Source: Burkholderia glumae LMG 2196 = ATCC 33617
GTDB taxonomy: Bacteria; Pseudomonadota; Gammaproteobacteria; Burkholderiales; Burkholderiaceae
Reading direction: 5' to 3'
Length of the DNA: 64,000 bases
NCBI RefSeq assembly: GCF_000960995.1
Contig: NZ_CP009434.1
Span: 2,356,001-2,420,000 of the forward strand
Below the pieces are notes generated by a model, which was given only the letters and a program-made list of their open reading frames with translations, made no database searches and was not told the DNA's origin. The stretch's first letter is position 1; every line of letters begins with the position of its first letter. The translations under genes were made by a program, and so were the position numbers. Shown here piece by piece: positions 54,452 to 63,007 of this stretch.

Positions 54452-55531
54452 ATGAGATTGAAAAACCTCTGTTTTGCCGCGAGCCTGCTGTTCGCGTGCC
54501 ATGCCAACGCCCAGAGCAGCGTCACGCTGACTGGCATGATCGACGGCGGCGTGTCCTATGTCAGCAATGCAGGCGGCAGCCACGCCGTCAAGTTCGACGA
54601 CGGCATTGCCGTGCCGAACCTGCTGCGCTTTCTAGGCAAGGAGGATCTCGGTGGAGGTCTGCACGCCGTGTTCGATCTGACGAACCAGTTCCAACTGGGC
54701 TCGGGGTCGCTCATGCCGGGCGGCAGCCTGTTTACCCGCACCGCCTTCGTCGGCCTGGATGATGATCGCCTTGGCCGTCTGACGCTCGGCAACCAGTACG
54801 ATTTCCTGATCGATTCACTGTTCTTCGGTCGCAATGATGGCGCGATGTATGCCCAGGGCATCTACGACTTCCGCAATGGGCCGTTTGCGAAACTCGCGCT
54901 GCCGAACAATCCGACCGGCGCCTTCGACTGGGATGGCATGGCGGGATCCAGGCCCATCAAGAACTCGGTCAAGTATGCGAGCCCCAGCTTCGGAGGCTTC
55001 TCCGCCGGCGCGATGTACGGCTTTGGCGGCGTGGCGGGATCGTTCGGCTCGGATAGCGCGATGAGTTTTGGCCTGAACTATGTCCACGGCGCCTTCGGTG
55101 CGAATGCAGCCTATACGCAAACGAAGACCTCGGTCGCCGGCGTTCAGGACAGCGTGCGCAACTGGGGGCTCGGCACCCACTACAGCTTCGGGCCGGTGAC
55201 CGCCACCGCGCTCTACACGGCGGTGCGCAACGAGCTGAACGGCGCGGCCGTGTGGCAGGCCGAGCTGGGCGGAAGCTGGCTGATGGCGCCGGAGTGGGCA
55301 TTGAGCGGCACGTACATGTACATGAAGGGCAACCAGGTCGTCGACAACAACCACGCGCACCAGCTCAGCACGATGCTGACATACTTCCTGTCGAAGCGAA
55401 CCAGCGTGTATGTAGCCGGTATCTATCAACGCACGAATCAAGGCGCGAATGCCCAGATCAACGACGTGATGGTCGCCTCGAGCAGCCCATCGCAGTTCAT
55501 TGGCCGGGTGGGCTTGCAGACGCGATTCTGA
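54452..55531 (+). CDS. Gram-negative trimeric porin
   Basis: A 359-residue protein with signal peptide (about 1-20, HANA end) and the Burkholderiales porin start SSVTLTGMIDGGVSYVSNAG. It ends in F (RVGLQTRF), the classical outer-membrane C-terminus. The loop-3 region follows SLFTRTAFVGL. AAGGAGA precedes the ATG. Position behind the MFS gene (109 nt) suggests uptake of the aromatic acids through the outer membrane. Confidence 0.9.
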   Translation: MRLKNLCFAASLLFACHANAQSSVTLTGMIDGGVSYVSNAGGSHAVKFDDGIAVPNLLRFLGKEDLGGGLHAVFDLTNQFQLGSGSLMPGGSLFTRTAFVGLDDDRLGRLTLGNQYDFLIDSLFFGRNDGAMYAQGIYDFRNGPFAKLALPNNPTGAFDWDGMAGSRPIKNSVKYASPSFGGFSAGAMYGFGGVAGSFGSDSAMSFGLNYVHGAFGANAAYTQTKTSVAGVQDSVRNWGLGTHYSFGPVTATALYTAVRNELNGAAVWQAELGGSWLMAPEWALSGTYMYMKGNQVVDNNHAHQLSTMLTYFLSKRTSVYVAGIYQRTNQGANAQINDVMVASSSPSQFIGRVGLQTRF

Positions 55532-55954
55532 ATGCGTCGAGCGAGTCCATGCAGATCGCGCCCTTCAGGCCGCTGGCCCTGGCGCGGGAGGTGAGGGAGC
55601 TGCTTGCGGCGAGCGCCGCAAGCGCCAAGACTCCGCCTGCGTCGCGAGTCGCTGCCGCTTACGCAAAGGCAGGGGGCGTGTGGGCGGATCGGAGCGAGGC
55701 GCGGCGGCGAGCCCGCGCCGGTGTCCGAGGGGCGTGAACCGGAAGCGCAGGGGCCGGCCCCGCCGATCCCGCGGTGCCGGCATCTTCGTTAGACACGACC
55801 GCGGAAAGCCAAGGCCGCTGGCCAGCGGCCGGCCGCGATGATCGGTATCGCAGGCATCGCACAAGCAGTTGGACGGCGCGGCGGCACTGCACGGGCACCA
55901 GCGCTTGTCGTCCATGCGCCGCTCGCGGCGGCCCGCTCATTCCCAAGGCATGTC
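55532..55954. other. Gene-free stretch
   Basis: GC-rich; frames on both strands lack family resemblance. Nothing recognisable apart from the end of the porin transcript. Confidence 0.4.
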
Positions 55955-56386
55955 TTACTGCAATTCGCCGGACCAGCTCTTGACCGTGTGGTTGCTGCTG
56001 TTGAATTCGAATTGCATCGTCTTGGTCTTGGTCGGCCCGGACGTGGCATCTACCATCTGTCCGGCGTTGGTCGCTTGGGCAAGCAGCCCGGCGCCGGGAA
56101 TGAAGCCGGCGGCCATGCCGGCCATCGACAGAAACCGGCTTCGCTGGCCCGGCATATGGATGTTGGAGTACACCCACATGTCCAGACCCTGTTGCGGGAA
56201 GCTCTGCTTCTGGAAGGGCTCGCCGAACATTTGCGCGATGTCGCTTTCGGTGGTCTTGCCTGGAATGACATGGGACTTCAGATAGGCGCCATCGAATGGG
56301 GAGGGACGATTGGCATCGTCACCCCCCATCCCGGCACAGGCGGTCATCCCGACACAGAGGCTGATACATACGGCTTTGCGGAACAT
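55955..56386 (-). CDS. SmpA/BamE-like lipoprotein
   Basis: A 143-residue lipoprotein (lipobox MTAC, Cys17). The part KSHVIPGKTTESDIAQMFGE followed by LDMWVYSN resembles the SmpA/OmlA fold (I-x-P-G-x-T-x2-D-I). A Gly/Ala-rich hydrophobic segment and a C-terminal strand (MQFEFNSSNHTVKSW) follow. Family members assist outer-membrane assembly or stability; a specific role is not known. Confidence 0.75.
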   Translation of the reverse strand: MFRKAVCISLCVGMTACAGMGGDDANRPSPFDGAYLKSHVIPGKTTESDIAQMFGEPFQKQSFPQQGLDMWVYSNIHMPGQRSRFLSMAGMAAGFIPGAGLLAQATNAGQMVDATSGPTKTKTMQFEFNSSNHTVKSWSGELQ

Positions 56387-57956
56387 GATGTTTTCCCTGA
56401 ATCAACGTACCTCGCGGCGTGGCGTTCGCGCGCTCGGACGAACCCGTGATGGTCCCGCCGCAAGATACGAACAAACACCTGCCGCAGCCGCTCCCGCGCG
56501 CAGCAGCAGGTTCGCATGGTCGGTTATCGTCCTGGAGTGTAAAAACTGGTTTGCAGTTGGGGGCCGACGTCCAGACTGGCGTTTTGCCAGATGAGCGCCA
56601 TCGAACCGGCCGCATTGACGGCAAGCGCAGGCCACGACGACGACTGCGGGTTCTGACCGAAAGTCGTCGCAGTCCACGTCCCATTGCGATAGCTGCTCGC
56701 GATGACGTCCGATGAATTCACCGTGCCCATGTCCTGCCAGGCGGCGGTAACATTGCCGGCGCCATCGATCACCAGCGGCGGAAGCTGCCCCGCCAGCGAA
56801 TTCAGATGCTCCGTGAGCGTCTGGAGCGGCCCCCAATTTCCAGCGGTGTCCGCCACGCTCGCCTTCAAAACGGCGCCCCCCTCCGCCCACATGACGCCGG
56901 CCGCGCCGTTCTCGCTGACAGCCAGCATCGGTTTGGCGATGAAGCCCGACGCTTCCGTGATTTCCGGGGCCACCGGCTTCGCGGTCTGCCATCCGGTGCC
57001 CGCCACGTAACGTTGCGACATGGTGGTCGTCATGATCTTGCCGTTGGCAACGTCGAGCTGTCCCCACACGAGCGTGATGTTGCCCTTTGCATCCATACCG
57101 GCTGTCGGCGCATCGATGTTCGTGAAAAGGCTCGTGTTCGTCACGGCCGGGGCGACGTTCGTCCAGCCGTTGCTTGCGTCATAGGTCGCCGTCCAGATCG
57201 CCGATTGCGTGCCGTTGGTTTGTCCCCACGCCAGCACCGCGCTACCGGACGACAGGACCGAAATCATGGGGCGCACGTTCGTGGTATCGCCCGTCACGGC
57301 TCCCGGTCCGGTCTGCGATGGCATCTGGATCTGCGCGGTGGCCGACCACGTTCCGTCCGGCGTGTATCGCGTCCACGCGATCCGGGAATCGAGAAGGCTG
57401 ATCGACTGCGGGAACGCGACAAGGGCATTGCCCTGTCCGTCGATACCCGCCGTGTAGGTCGAACTCGTGACATCCGGCGCCACTTCATAAGGCGTTCCCC
57501 AACCGGCGCTCGGGCTAAACGGCCGCGCCCACAGCGCGTAAGTGTTCGGACCGGGCATCCATTCGGTCCAGAACGCAACCGCCTGGCCCGCTGCATTGCC
57601 GACCAATTGCGGCTGAATGGTGCCCGGCCCGGTCATCGCGTGCGTTCCATCACCAGTATCGAGCCGCGTCGCCGTGCTCCAGCCTGCGCCGGGCACGTAC
57701 CGCGAGCCCCACATTTCATTGCCAACCCCGCCCGCAGGACCGTTGGTCATCCAGGTCACCAGGGTATCGCCGTTCGCATCGATCGTCGTGCTGGGCTCGA
57801 ACGCGAGCGTCTTGCCGTCGAGTGCGGCCACCTGGCTCCAACCCGCCTGGGTCTGAGACGTCCCACCGCTCGTCGTTACCCCTCCTGCAGAAGACGAGGA
57901 GCCGGACGACGAGGCACTTCCCGTCGTCGAACCGTCGTCGCCGCCACACGCGCTAA

Positions 57957-58870
57957 GAGGCCAGTTCAAAAACTCCCGAGAGGGGCTGTTTACTTCCTCG
58001 GCAAGCTGTTAACCTTGGGCATCAGAACAACGGAAGTCCAAGGATGGAAGCGCCAATCATTGACGACGAACTGTGGATACTGATCGAACCATTGCTGCCA
58101 CCTGCGAAGCTTCGAGCGAAGAGCGATCCTGGTCGCCCGCGCGTGTCCGACCGTGCGGCTCTCAACGGCATCCTGTTCGTGTTCAAAACGGGAATTCGTT
58201 GGAACCACTTGCCGACTCGTCTGGGCTTTGGCTCGGGCGCCACATGCTGGCGGCGATTGAGCGACTGGCAAAAGGCTGGTGTATGGGACCAACTGCACGA
58301 GTTGCTACTCGACAAGTTGCGTGCGGCCGGCCAAATCGATCTGTCATACGCTGCGGTCGATTCGTCGTCCGTGCGCGCCGTTGGGGCGGGCGAAAAACTG
58401 GCCCGAACCCCACCGATCGCGCGCGACCCGGTTCCAAGCACCACGTCCTCGTAGACGCCAACGGCGTTCCTCTCGTTGCGATCCTGACTGGCGCGAACAC
58501 CAACGACGTCACGCAGTTGCTGCCGCTCGTTGATGCGATTCCACCCATTCGCGGCGTTCGTGGCCGACCGCTTCAGAAGCCCGGCGTCGTCTACGCCGAT
58601 CGTGGCTACGATTCCACCCGACATCGTCGCGCGTTGCGCGAACGCGGTATCAAGCCCGTGATCGCCAAGCGCCGGACCGAGCATGGCAGTGGTCTGGGCA
58701 AGTATCGTTGGGTAGTCGAACGTACGCATTCCTGGCTCCACAATTTCCGGCGCCTACGCACTCGCTTCGAGCGACGTGCCTACATTCACGAAGCATTCCT
58801 CAAACTTGGCTGCTCGATCATCTGTTGGAACATCTTCAGACGAGCTGAGCAGGGTTTTTGAACTGGCCTC
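57957..58870 (+). mobile_element. IS5-family element A, copy 2 (914 bp)
   Basis: Same ends (GAGGCCAGTTCAAAAA) and length as copy 1, opposite orientation. TAA duplication at 57954-57956 and 58871-58873, checked by exact restoration of the interrupted lipoprotein reading frame. Confidence 0.95.
58044..58861 (+). CDS. IS5-family transposase (element A copy 2), orfA/orfB
   Basis: OrfA 58044-58454 and orfB in the -1 frame to 58861, joined at the five-A run 58393-58397. The protein differs from copy 1 at only two residues seen (G-R to G-S in TEHGSGLG, and FERRAY for FERSAY). Both frames are open. Confidence 0.92.
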
Positions 58871-58916
58871 TAAGCGAGAGGCAGGCAGCCATGACCATCC
58901 ATGCAATGGGTTTCAT

Positions 58917-59243
58917 AAAAGTCCTTTTTTGAGTCGATCGCCGACCGGCGTTTCCATGCTCTTCAACCCTGCAAACACACCATCCAGCGTCGGGGCGTCC
59001 GCCACCCGGTACCGCTTTCCGACGCTTTACCTCACGCGACAAAACGCATCAGGCACGCCACATTGCATGGGTGCCTCGATATTCGATAAGGAATCCTCTT
59101 CTTCTTGTTGAAAAACCGACCGAATCTATCGCCCGACAGCGACTTCGTGGATGTCAGTGACTTTTCATCTATCGACGCGACACGACAACAACGTTCTTCT
59201 TACCGGACACAAGATTACCGGCGACAAAGACGCCTGTCGTCTC
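58917..59243. other. Intergenic region between the split lipoprotein and a LuxR-type regulator
   Basis: Holds the lipoprotein promoter on the minus strand and the 3' flank of the regulator. Nothing else is recognised. Confidence 0.45.
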
Positions 59244-60389
59244 TCATTTGGGGGAGAAAGTGTTTTCCGCAGGTCGGAACAAGGCCACGCTTCGCGCCAC
59301 CAGCACCGCCACTTCCGCCTGTCGGTTCGTGCCCGTCTTGGCAAGGACTCGTTTCAGACGAGACCTTACGGTTCCCATACCGATACCCTTGCGCCGGGCG
59401 ATCTCTTCGAGCGAAAGCCCCATGGCGAGGTCGGCGGCAATGGCCGATTCGGTCGGGGTAAAGCCGAACAACTCTTGCAGATAGCGCACGCTCGCGGTCG
59501 GATATTCCGGATCGCGCAGCATCACGAGGGCAAGCGGTGTAGCCGTCTTGATCAGGCCGCTCGGCTTTAACGGACTGACGCTCAATGTCAGCGGCAGCCG
59601 GCCGGCACGCGGCACCCTCAACATCGGGCCCAGCGCCTTGGCCCGGCCCGACGCTGTTGACATCGACGCCTGGATCAACTGCACCAGCCGCTCATGCAAT
59701 GCACCGTGATTGAGGCGGACACGGCCGGCGTGACTACGAATCGCCTGCCCCGAACCGAGCAGATATTCCGCCATCGCGTTCGCATACAGCACTTGGCACG
59801 ATTGATTCGTGACCAGTACGCCGGTATCGACGCGATTCAGCACCTCCAGCGCGACATCGTGCTGGAGGGAAGACAGGCGCTGACTCAACTGGAAAGCGCG
59901 TCGGAGATGCGGAAGAAGGAAGGCGGCTCGATGACGGTCCCTGGTACTGAAATGCCGCGCCGCTTTGGGCCGGTGGACACCCAGCACACCAAGCGTACCG
60001 TTACCTACAGGAAACAGCGTGCCGACCACATGATAGATGTCGAGTTCGCGCAGCCACTCCCGATAGAAGCCGCTTTCACGCTGCTCGCGCGGCGTGACGA
60101 GATCGCGGTCCGTGAAAATCGTCTCGACGCTGCGGGCCACCGCGCGATGAACCCAAAGGTCGTTCTGGTGCCAATGCGTTGCCCAGTCCAGGCGCGCCGG
60201 TGGTACCTGCAGGTTATCGGTCGTCTCCAGCAGTTGCACGTTCGCGCCGTCATGGAGCTTCAAGACGGCGCTGTTGCCATTGAACGCTGCGGCGATCGTC
60301 GAGGCCATTCCCGCCCACTGTCGGCTATCGAGAGAGGCGTCGTATAGCTGACCAACCAGACTGGATAGATCGTTGTCGAGGTATGTCAT
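59244..60389 (-). CDS. LuxR-type HTH transcriptional regulator
   Basis: A 381-residue protein, start MTYLDNDLSSLVGQL. A C-terminal LuxR/GerE HTH (FGFTPTESAIAADLAMGLSL, RKGIGMGTVRSRLKRVL) follows an N-terminal region with GAF/PAS-like features (GVLGVHRPKAARHFSTRD, then NRVDTGVLVTNQSCQVLYAN). Such single-component regulators of Burkholderia usually control neighbouring metabolic or secondary genes. No autoinducer-binding signature is evident. Start 60389 is used because AAGG lies upstream; the frame is open to 60476. Confidence 0.83.
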   Translation of the reverse strand: MTYLDNDLSSLVGQLYDASLDSRQWAGMASTIAAAFNGNSAVLKLHDGANVQLLETTDNLQVPPARLDWATHWHQNDLWVHRAVARSVETIFTDRDLVTPREQRESGFYREWLRELDIYHVVGTLFPVGNGTLGVLGVHRPKAARHFSTRDRHRAAFLLPHLRRAFQLSQRLSSLQHDVALEVLNRVDTGVLVTNQSCQVLYANAMAEYLLGSGQAIRSHAGRVRLNHGALHERLVQLIQASMSTASGRAKALGPMLRVPRAGRLPLTLSVSPLKPSGLIKTATPLALVMLRDPEYPTASVRYLQELFGFTPTESAIAADLAMGLSLEEIARRKGIGMGTVRSRLKRVLAKTGTNRQAEVAVLVARSVALFRPAENTFSPK

Positions 60390-60850
60390 ATGCCTTGCTT
60401 GTCCGATGGGCTTGCGATCCGTTGCGTCGGGCTGCGCGAGCCTGGACGAAAACGAGTGCCGCCATGCCCACCGCACCCCAGACCGTTTCCTGTCAAATGG
60501 CTCGCAACGAATTCGTGCGTGTCACGCTGGCCCCCTACGGAATTTACCTGTGTCGATCATCCGGTGTATGAGTCGAATCCGCCTTCCATATTTACAGTCC
60601 AACCGGTGGCATTCCGCTCTTCCATGACGTCGGCGTCCGTGACTGTTGGCTAGGCGCTGACGCACGGCACAGCCGCGCTCGCCGCCCATGGGTGCCGAAG
60701 ACCGCACGCCGAGATCGACGACCGTGCGGATAGGGCAGCGGAGGCATCTTAAGCCATAGCACTTTCAGGGAAGGCGGAGCGGCGTTTATATCCGGTGGAT
60801 TTGTGTCTTAAATAACGAATTACATGTCATAAGGCACATTTTTTTGTGCA
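60390..60850. other. Gene-free stretch
   Basis: No supported gene. The last 80 nt before the IS are AT-rich. The target duplication of the IS (CCGAT) lies at 60852-60856. Confidence 0.4.
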
Positions 60851-60950
60851 ACCGATTGGAGCAGCCCCCTGAAACACCGGACACAGTCACCCACTTACAA
60901 TAACGGGTAGGTATAAGACCGTGTTTTTGACTCACACCAGGCAGGAAGTG

Positions 60951-61316
60951 ATGGACGTGTTGACGGGCCCGGAGCGTCGGCGGCGCTGGACGGCAGAGCA
61001 AAAGCTGGCGATGGTTCGCGAGAGTTTCGAGCCGGGGAAATCGGTTTCGATGGTAGCGCGCCAGCACGGCGTGAATCCGAACCAGCTCTTTCACTGGCGC
61101 AAGCTGTACCAGGATGGAAGCCTGTCGGCGGTCAAGGCTGGCGAGGAAGTGGTTCCGGCCTCGGAGTTGGCCGACGCGCTCAAACAGATTCGCGAGCTGC
61201 AGCGCATGCTCGGCAAGAAGACGATGGAGAACGAGATTCTTCGCGAGGCTGTCGAATACGGCCGGGCAAAAAAATGGATAGCGCACTCGCCATCGTTGCC
61301 GGAGGACAGCCAGTGA
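60951..61316 (+). CDS. IS2-group transposase orfA
   Basis: About 121 residues, start MDVLTGPERRRRWTAEQKLA behind AGGAAG, with HTH (VARQHGVNPNQLFHWRKLY) and a leucine-zipper (ALKQIRELQRMLGKKTMENE). A run of seven A at 61268-61274 in the overlap with orfB is a likely -1 slippage site that fuses the two. Confidence 0.9.
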   Translation: MDVLTGPERRRRWTAEQKLAMVRESFEPGKSVSMVARQHGVNPNQLFHWRKLYQDGSLSAVKAGEEVVPASELADALKQIRELQRMLGKKTMENEILREAVEYGRAKKWIAHSPSLPEDSQ

Positions 61317-62155
61317 AACTGGTCTGCGAAGTCCTCGGCGTGTCGCGCTCGAACGTATCGGCACGCAGGTCGCGCGAGGCGACTTGGCGCGACGGGCGGC
61401 AGCCCAGATCGACCCACGATGCACCGGTGGTCGAGGCTATTGAGCGGGTTATCAGCGACTTGCCCAGCTACGGATATCGACGCGTATGGGGGACGTTGCG
61501 CCGCGAGCGTATCGCGGCGGGACAGGCACCGCTGAACGCCAAGCGCATTTACCGCGTAATGCGCACGCATGGCCTGCTGATGCAACGCAGAGCGGCACCG
61601 GTTCGGCCGCAGCGCCGTCACGATGGCAAGGTTGCGGTGGAGCGCAGCAATCAGCGCTGGTGTTCCGACGGCTTCGAGTTTCGCTGCGACAACGGCGAGC
61701 CGTTGCGCGTGACGTTCGCGCTCGACTGCTGCGACCGCGAAGCGATGAGCTGGGCGGCCACGACGGCCGGCCATAGCGGCGACATCGTGCGCGACGTGAT
61801 GCTGGCTGCGGTGGAAAGCCGATTTGGGGATGTGCTGCATACCGAGTCCGAAATCGAGTGGCTGAGCGACAACGGCTCGGGCTATACGGCCGAGGAGACG
61901 CGTCAGTTTGCGGCGCTGCTCGGCCTGAAGCCGTTGACCACGCCGGTGTGCAGCCCGCAGAGCAACGGCATGGCGGAAAGCTTCGTGAAGACCATGAAGC
62001 GCGATTACGTCGCTATCATGCCGAAGCCGGACGCAGCGACCGCGGCCAGGAATCTGGCCATCGCATTCGAGCACTACAACGAAAAGCATCCCCATAGCGC
62101 GTTGAAGTACCGCTCGCCTCGCGAGTTTCGACGTTCGACGGATTCAGCAACCTAA
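61274..62155 (+). CDS. IS2-group transposase orfB (DDE integrase domain)
   Basis: A 293-residue protein with the rve core: RWCSDGFEFRCDNGEPL (first D), IEWLSDNGSGYTA (second D) and CSPQSNGMAESFVKTMKRDY (catalytic E). It overlaps orfA by 43 nt in the -1 frame. Intact. Confidence 0.92.
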   Translation: MDSALAIVAGGQPVKLVCEVLGVSRSNVSARRSREATWRDGRQPRSTHDAPVVEAIERVISDLPSYGYRRVWGTLRRERIAAGQAPLNAKRIYRVMRTHGLLMQRRAAPVRPQRRHDGKVAVERSNQRWCSDGFEFRCDNGEPLRVTFALDCCDREAMSWAATTAGHSGDIVRDVMLAAVESRFGDVLHTESEIEWLSDNGSGYTAEETRQFAALLGLKPLTTPVCSPQSNGMAESFVKTMKRDYVAIMPKPDAATAARNLAIAFEHYNEKHPHSALKYRSPREFRRSTDSAT

Positions 62156-62196
62156 GTGGGTGCCGTGTCCTGAGTTACGGGGGCAACTCCACCGAT

Positions 62197-62519
62197 GCCG
62201 ATTAACGCCGAGACGGAAATGAAATTTACGAAGCCGAAAGGTATAAGCTTTCCGCGAGGAGAGAGGTGGTCGCGCAAATCTGGACCGTGTGATAAGACAG
62301 CATGACCCGCAGTGAGGCGGGTGCCGGCCTGGGGAGGCAAACGCGGGTTAGCATCGCTGCCAGGAGCCATCGTCAGGACTGGTGTACGCGGGCCGGGCGG
62401 CATGATCGGGCGGTGCGCTGCTGATTACGGGAGTGCCGTCTTTGAAGGGGATGCCTTTCAGCAGCGGTTCGTTCTTGTCCGAGCCGCGGATCTTCCTCCA
62501 GTCTGCCCGGCCGTTTCGC
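62197..62519. other. Gene-free stretch right of the IS2-group element
   Basis: No recognisable gene in either strand; short GC-rich frames only. Confidence 0.4.
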
Positions 62520-62889
62520 TCAGCCAGTGTTCGGCCGGGAAGTCGTAAGAGCGCGAGCAGTGCGCTGCTGGCAGAGCCCTCCGCTCGATCCAATGTATCC
62601 GGTAGTGTGCTTCGACGCGCTGTGGGTCGAGTCCGCCACGACGGCGTGGTCAGCAACCAGGCCGTCTATCTGTCCTGGGCATCCAGGCCGACGGCCAGCA
62701 CGACATGCTGGGCCTCCGAAGCTTCGACGGATCGTGCACACCGCGCGCCCCATGGAGAGCCTGAATAGGCACTCGCGCACGCTGATCAAGACGCGCAGCC
62801 GCTTTCCAAATGACGAGGCCGCGGTCAAACCGCTCTGGCGCGCGCTGCGCAACGGGCTGGCCAAGACCGTGCGGGCCGCCTTCGCCTGA
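62520..62889 (+). pseudogene. IS256-family (mutator-type) transposase fragments
   Basis: CWQSPPLDPMYPVVCFDALW followed by VE matches the conserved L-D-x2-Y-P-V-V-x-F-D-A-L core. RHDGVVSNQAVYLSWA continues in another frame, and SLNRHSRTLIKTRSRFPNDE plus AAVKPLWRALRN matches the C-terminal E-S-x-N-R region. Frame changes and a deletion between the two make it non-functional. Confidence 0.7.
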
Positions 62890-63007
62890 AAATCAGCGAT
62901 GCATCCGCTTGCTACCCTGCCCGGTGCGGACCTTACGCAGGCGCGCGGATAACCGGTGGTTCCCCCTCGCCCACCACGATGCGGATAGGTTCCACCTCGC
63001 CCTCGCC

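Larger units (their letters stand above)
56524..58916 (-). pseudogene. Secreted lipoprotein with repeated beta-blade-like units, split by IS element A copy 2
   Basis: The 5' part (58916-58874) encodes MKPIAWMVMAACLSL behind AAAGGAC. The 3' part (57953-56524) encodes SACGGDDGSTTGSASSSG and about 460 more residues. Removing the IS and one TTA joins them in frame as MAACLSLSACGGD, giving a perfect lipobox (LSAC). The mature part repeats units such as WSTATRLDTGDG, GNALVAF, PMLAVSENG and VTAAWQDMGT, suggesting a beta-propeller-like exported protein of unknown role. As it stands the gene cannot make its signal peptide in frame. Confidence 0.85.
60857..62191 (+). mobile_element. IS3-family, IS2-group element, complete (1335 bp)
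   Basis: Long imperfect terminal repeats: left begins TGGAGCAGCCCCC and ends CACCCACTTA; right, inverted, begins TGGAGTTGCCCCC and ends CACCCACTTA (about 40 bp, as in IS2). The 5-bp duplication CCGAT is at 60852-60856 and 62192-62196. Confidence 0.93.

Noticed and set aside
56806..58083. 425-residue plus-strand frame over the split lipoprotein
   Set aside because: Antisense shadow; the minus strand gives a lipobox and a repeated domain and is joined precisely across the IS.
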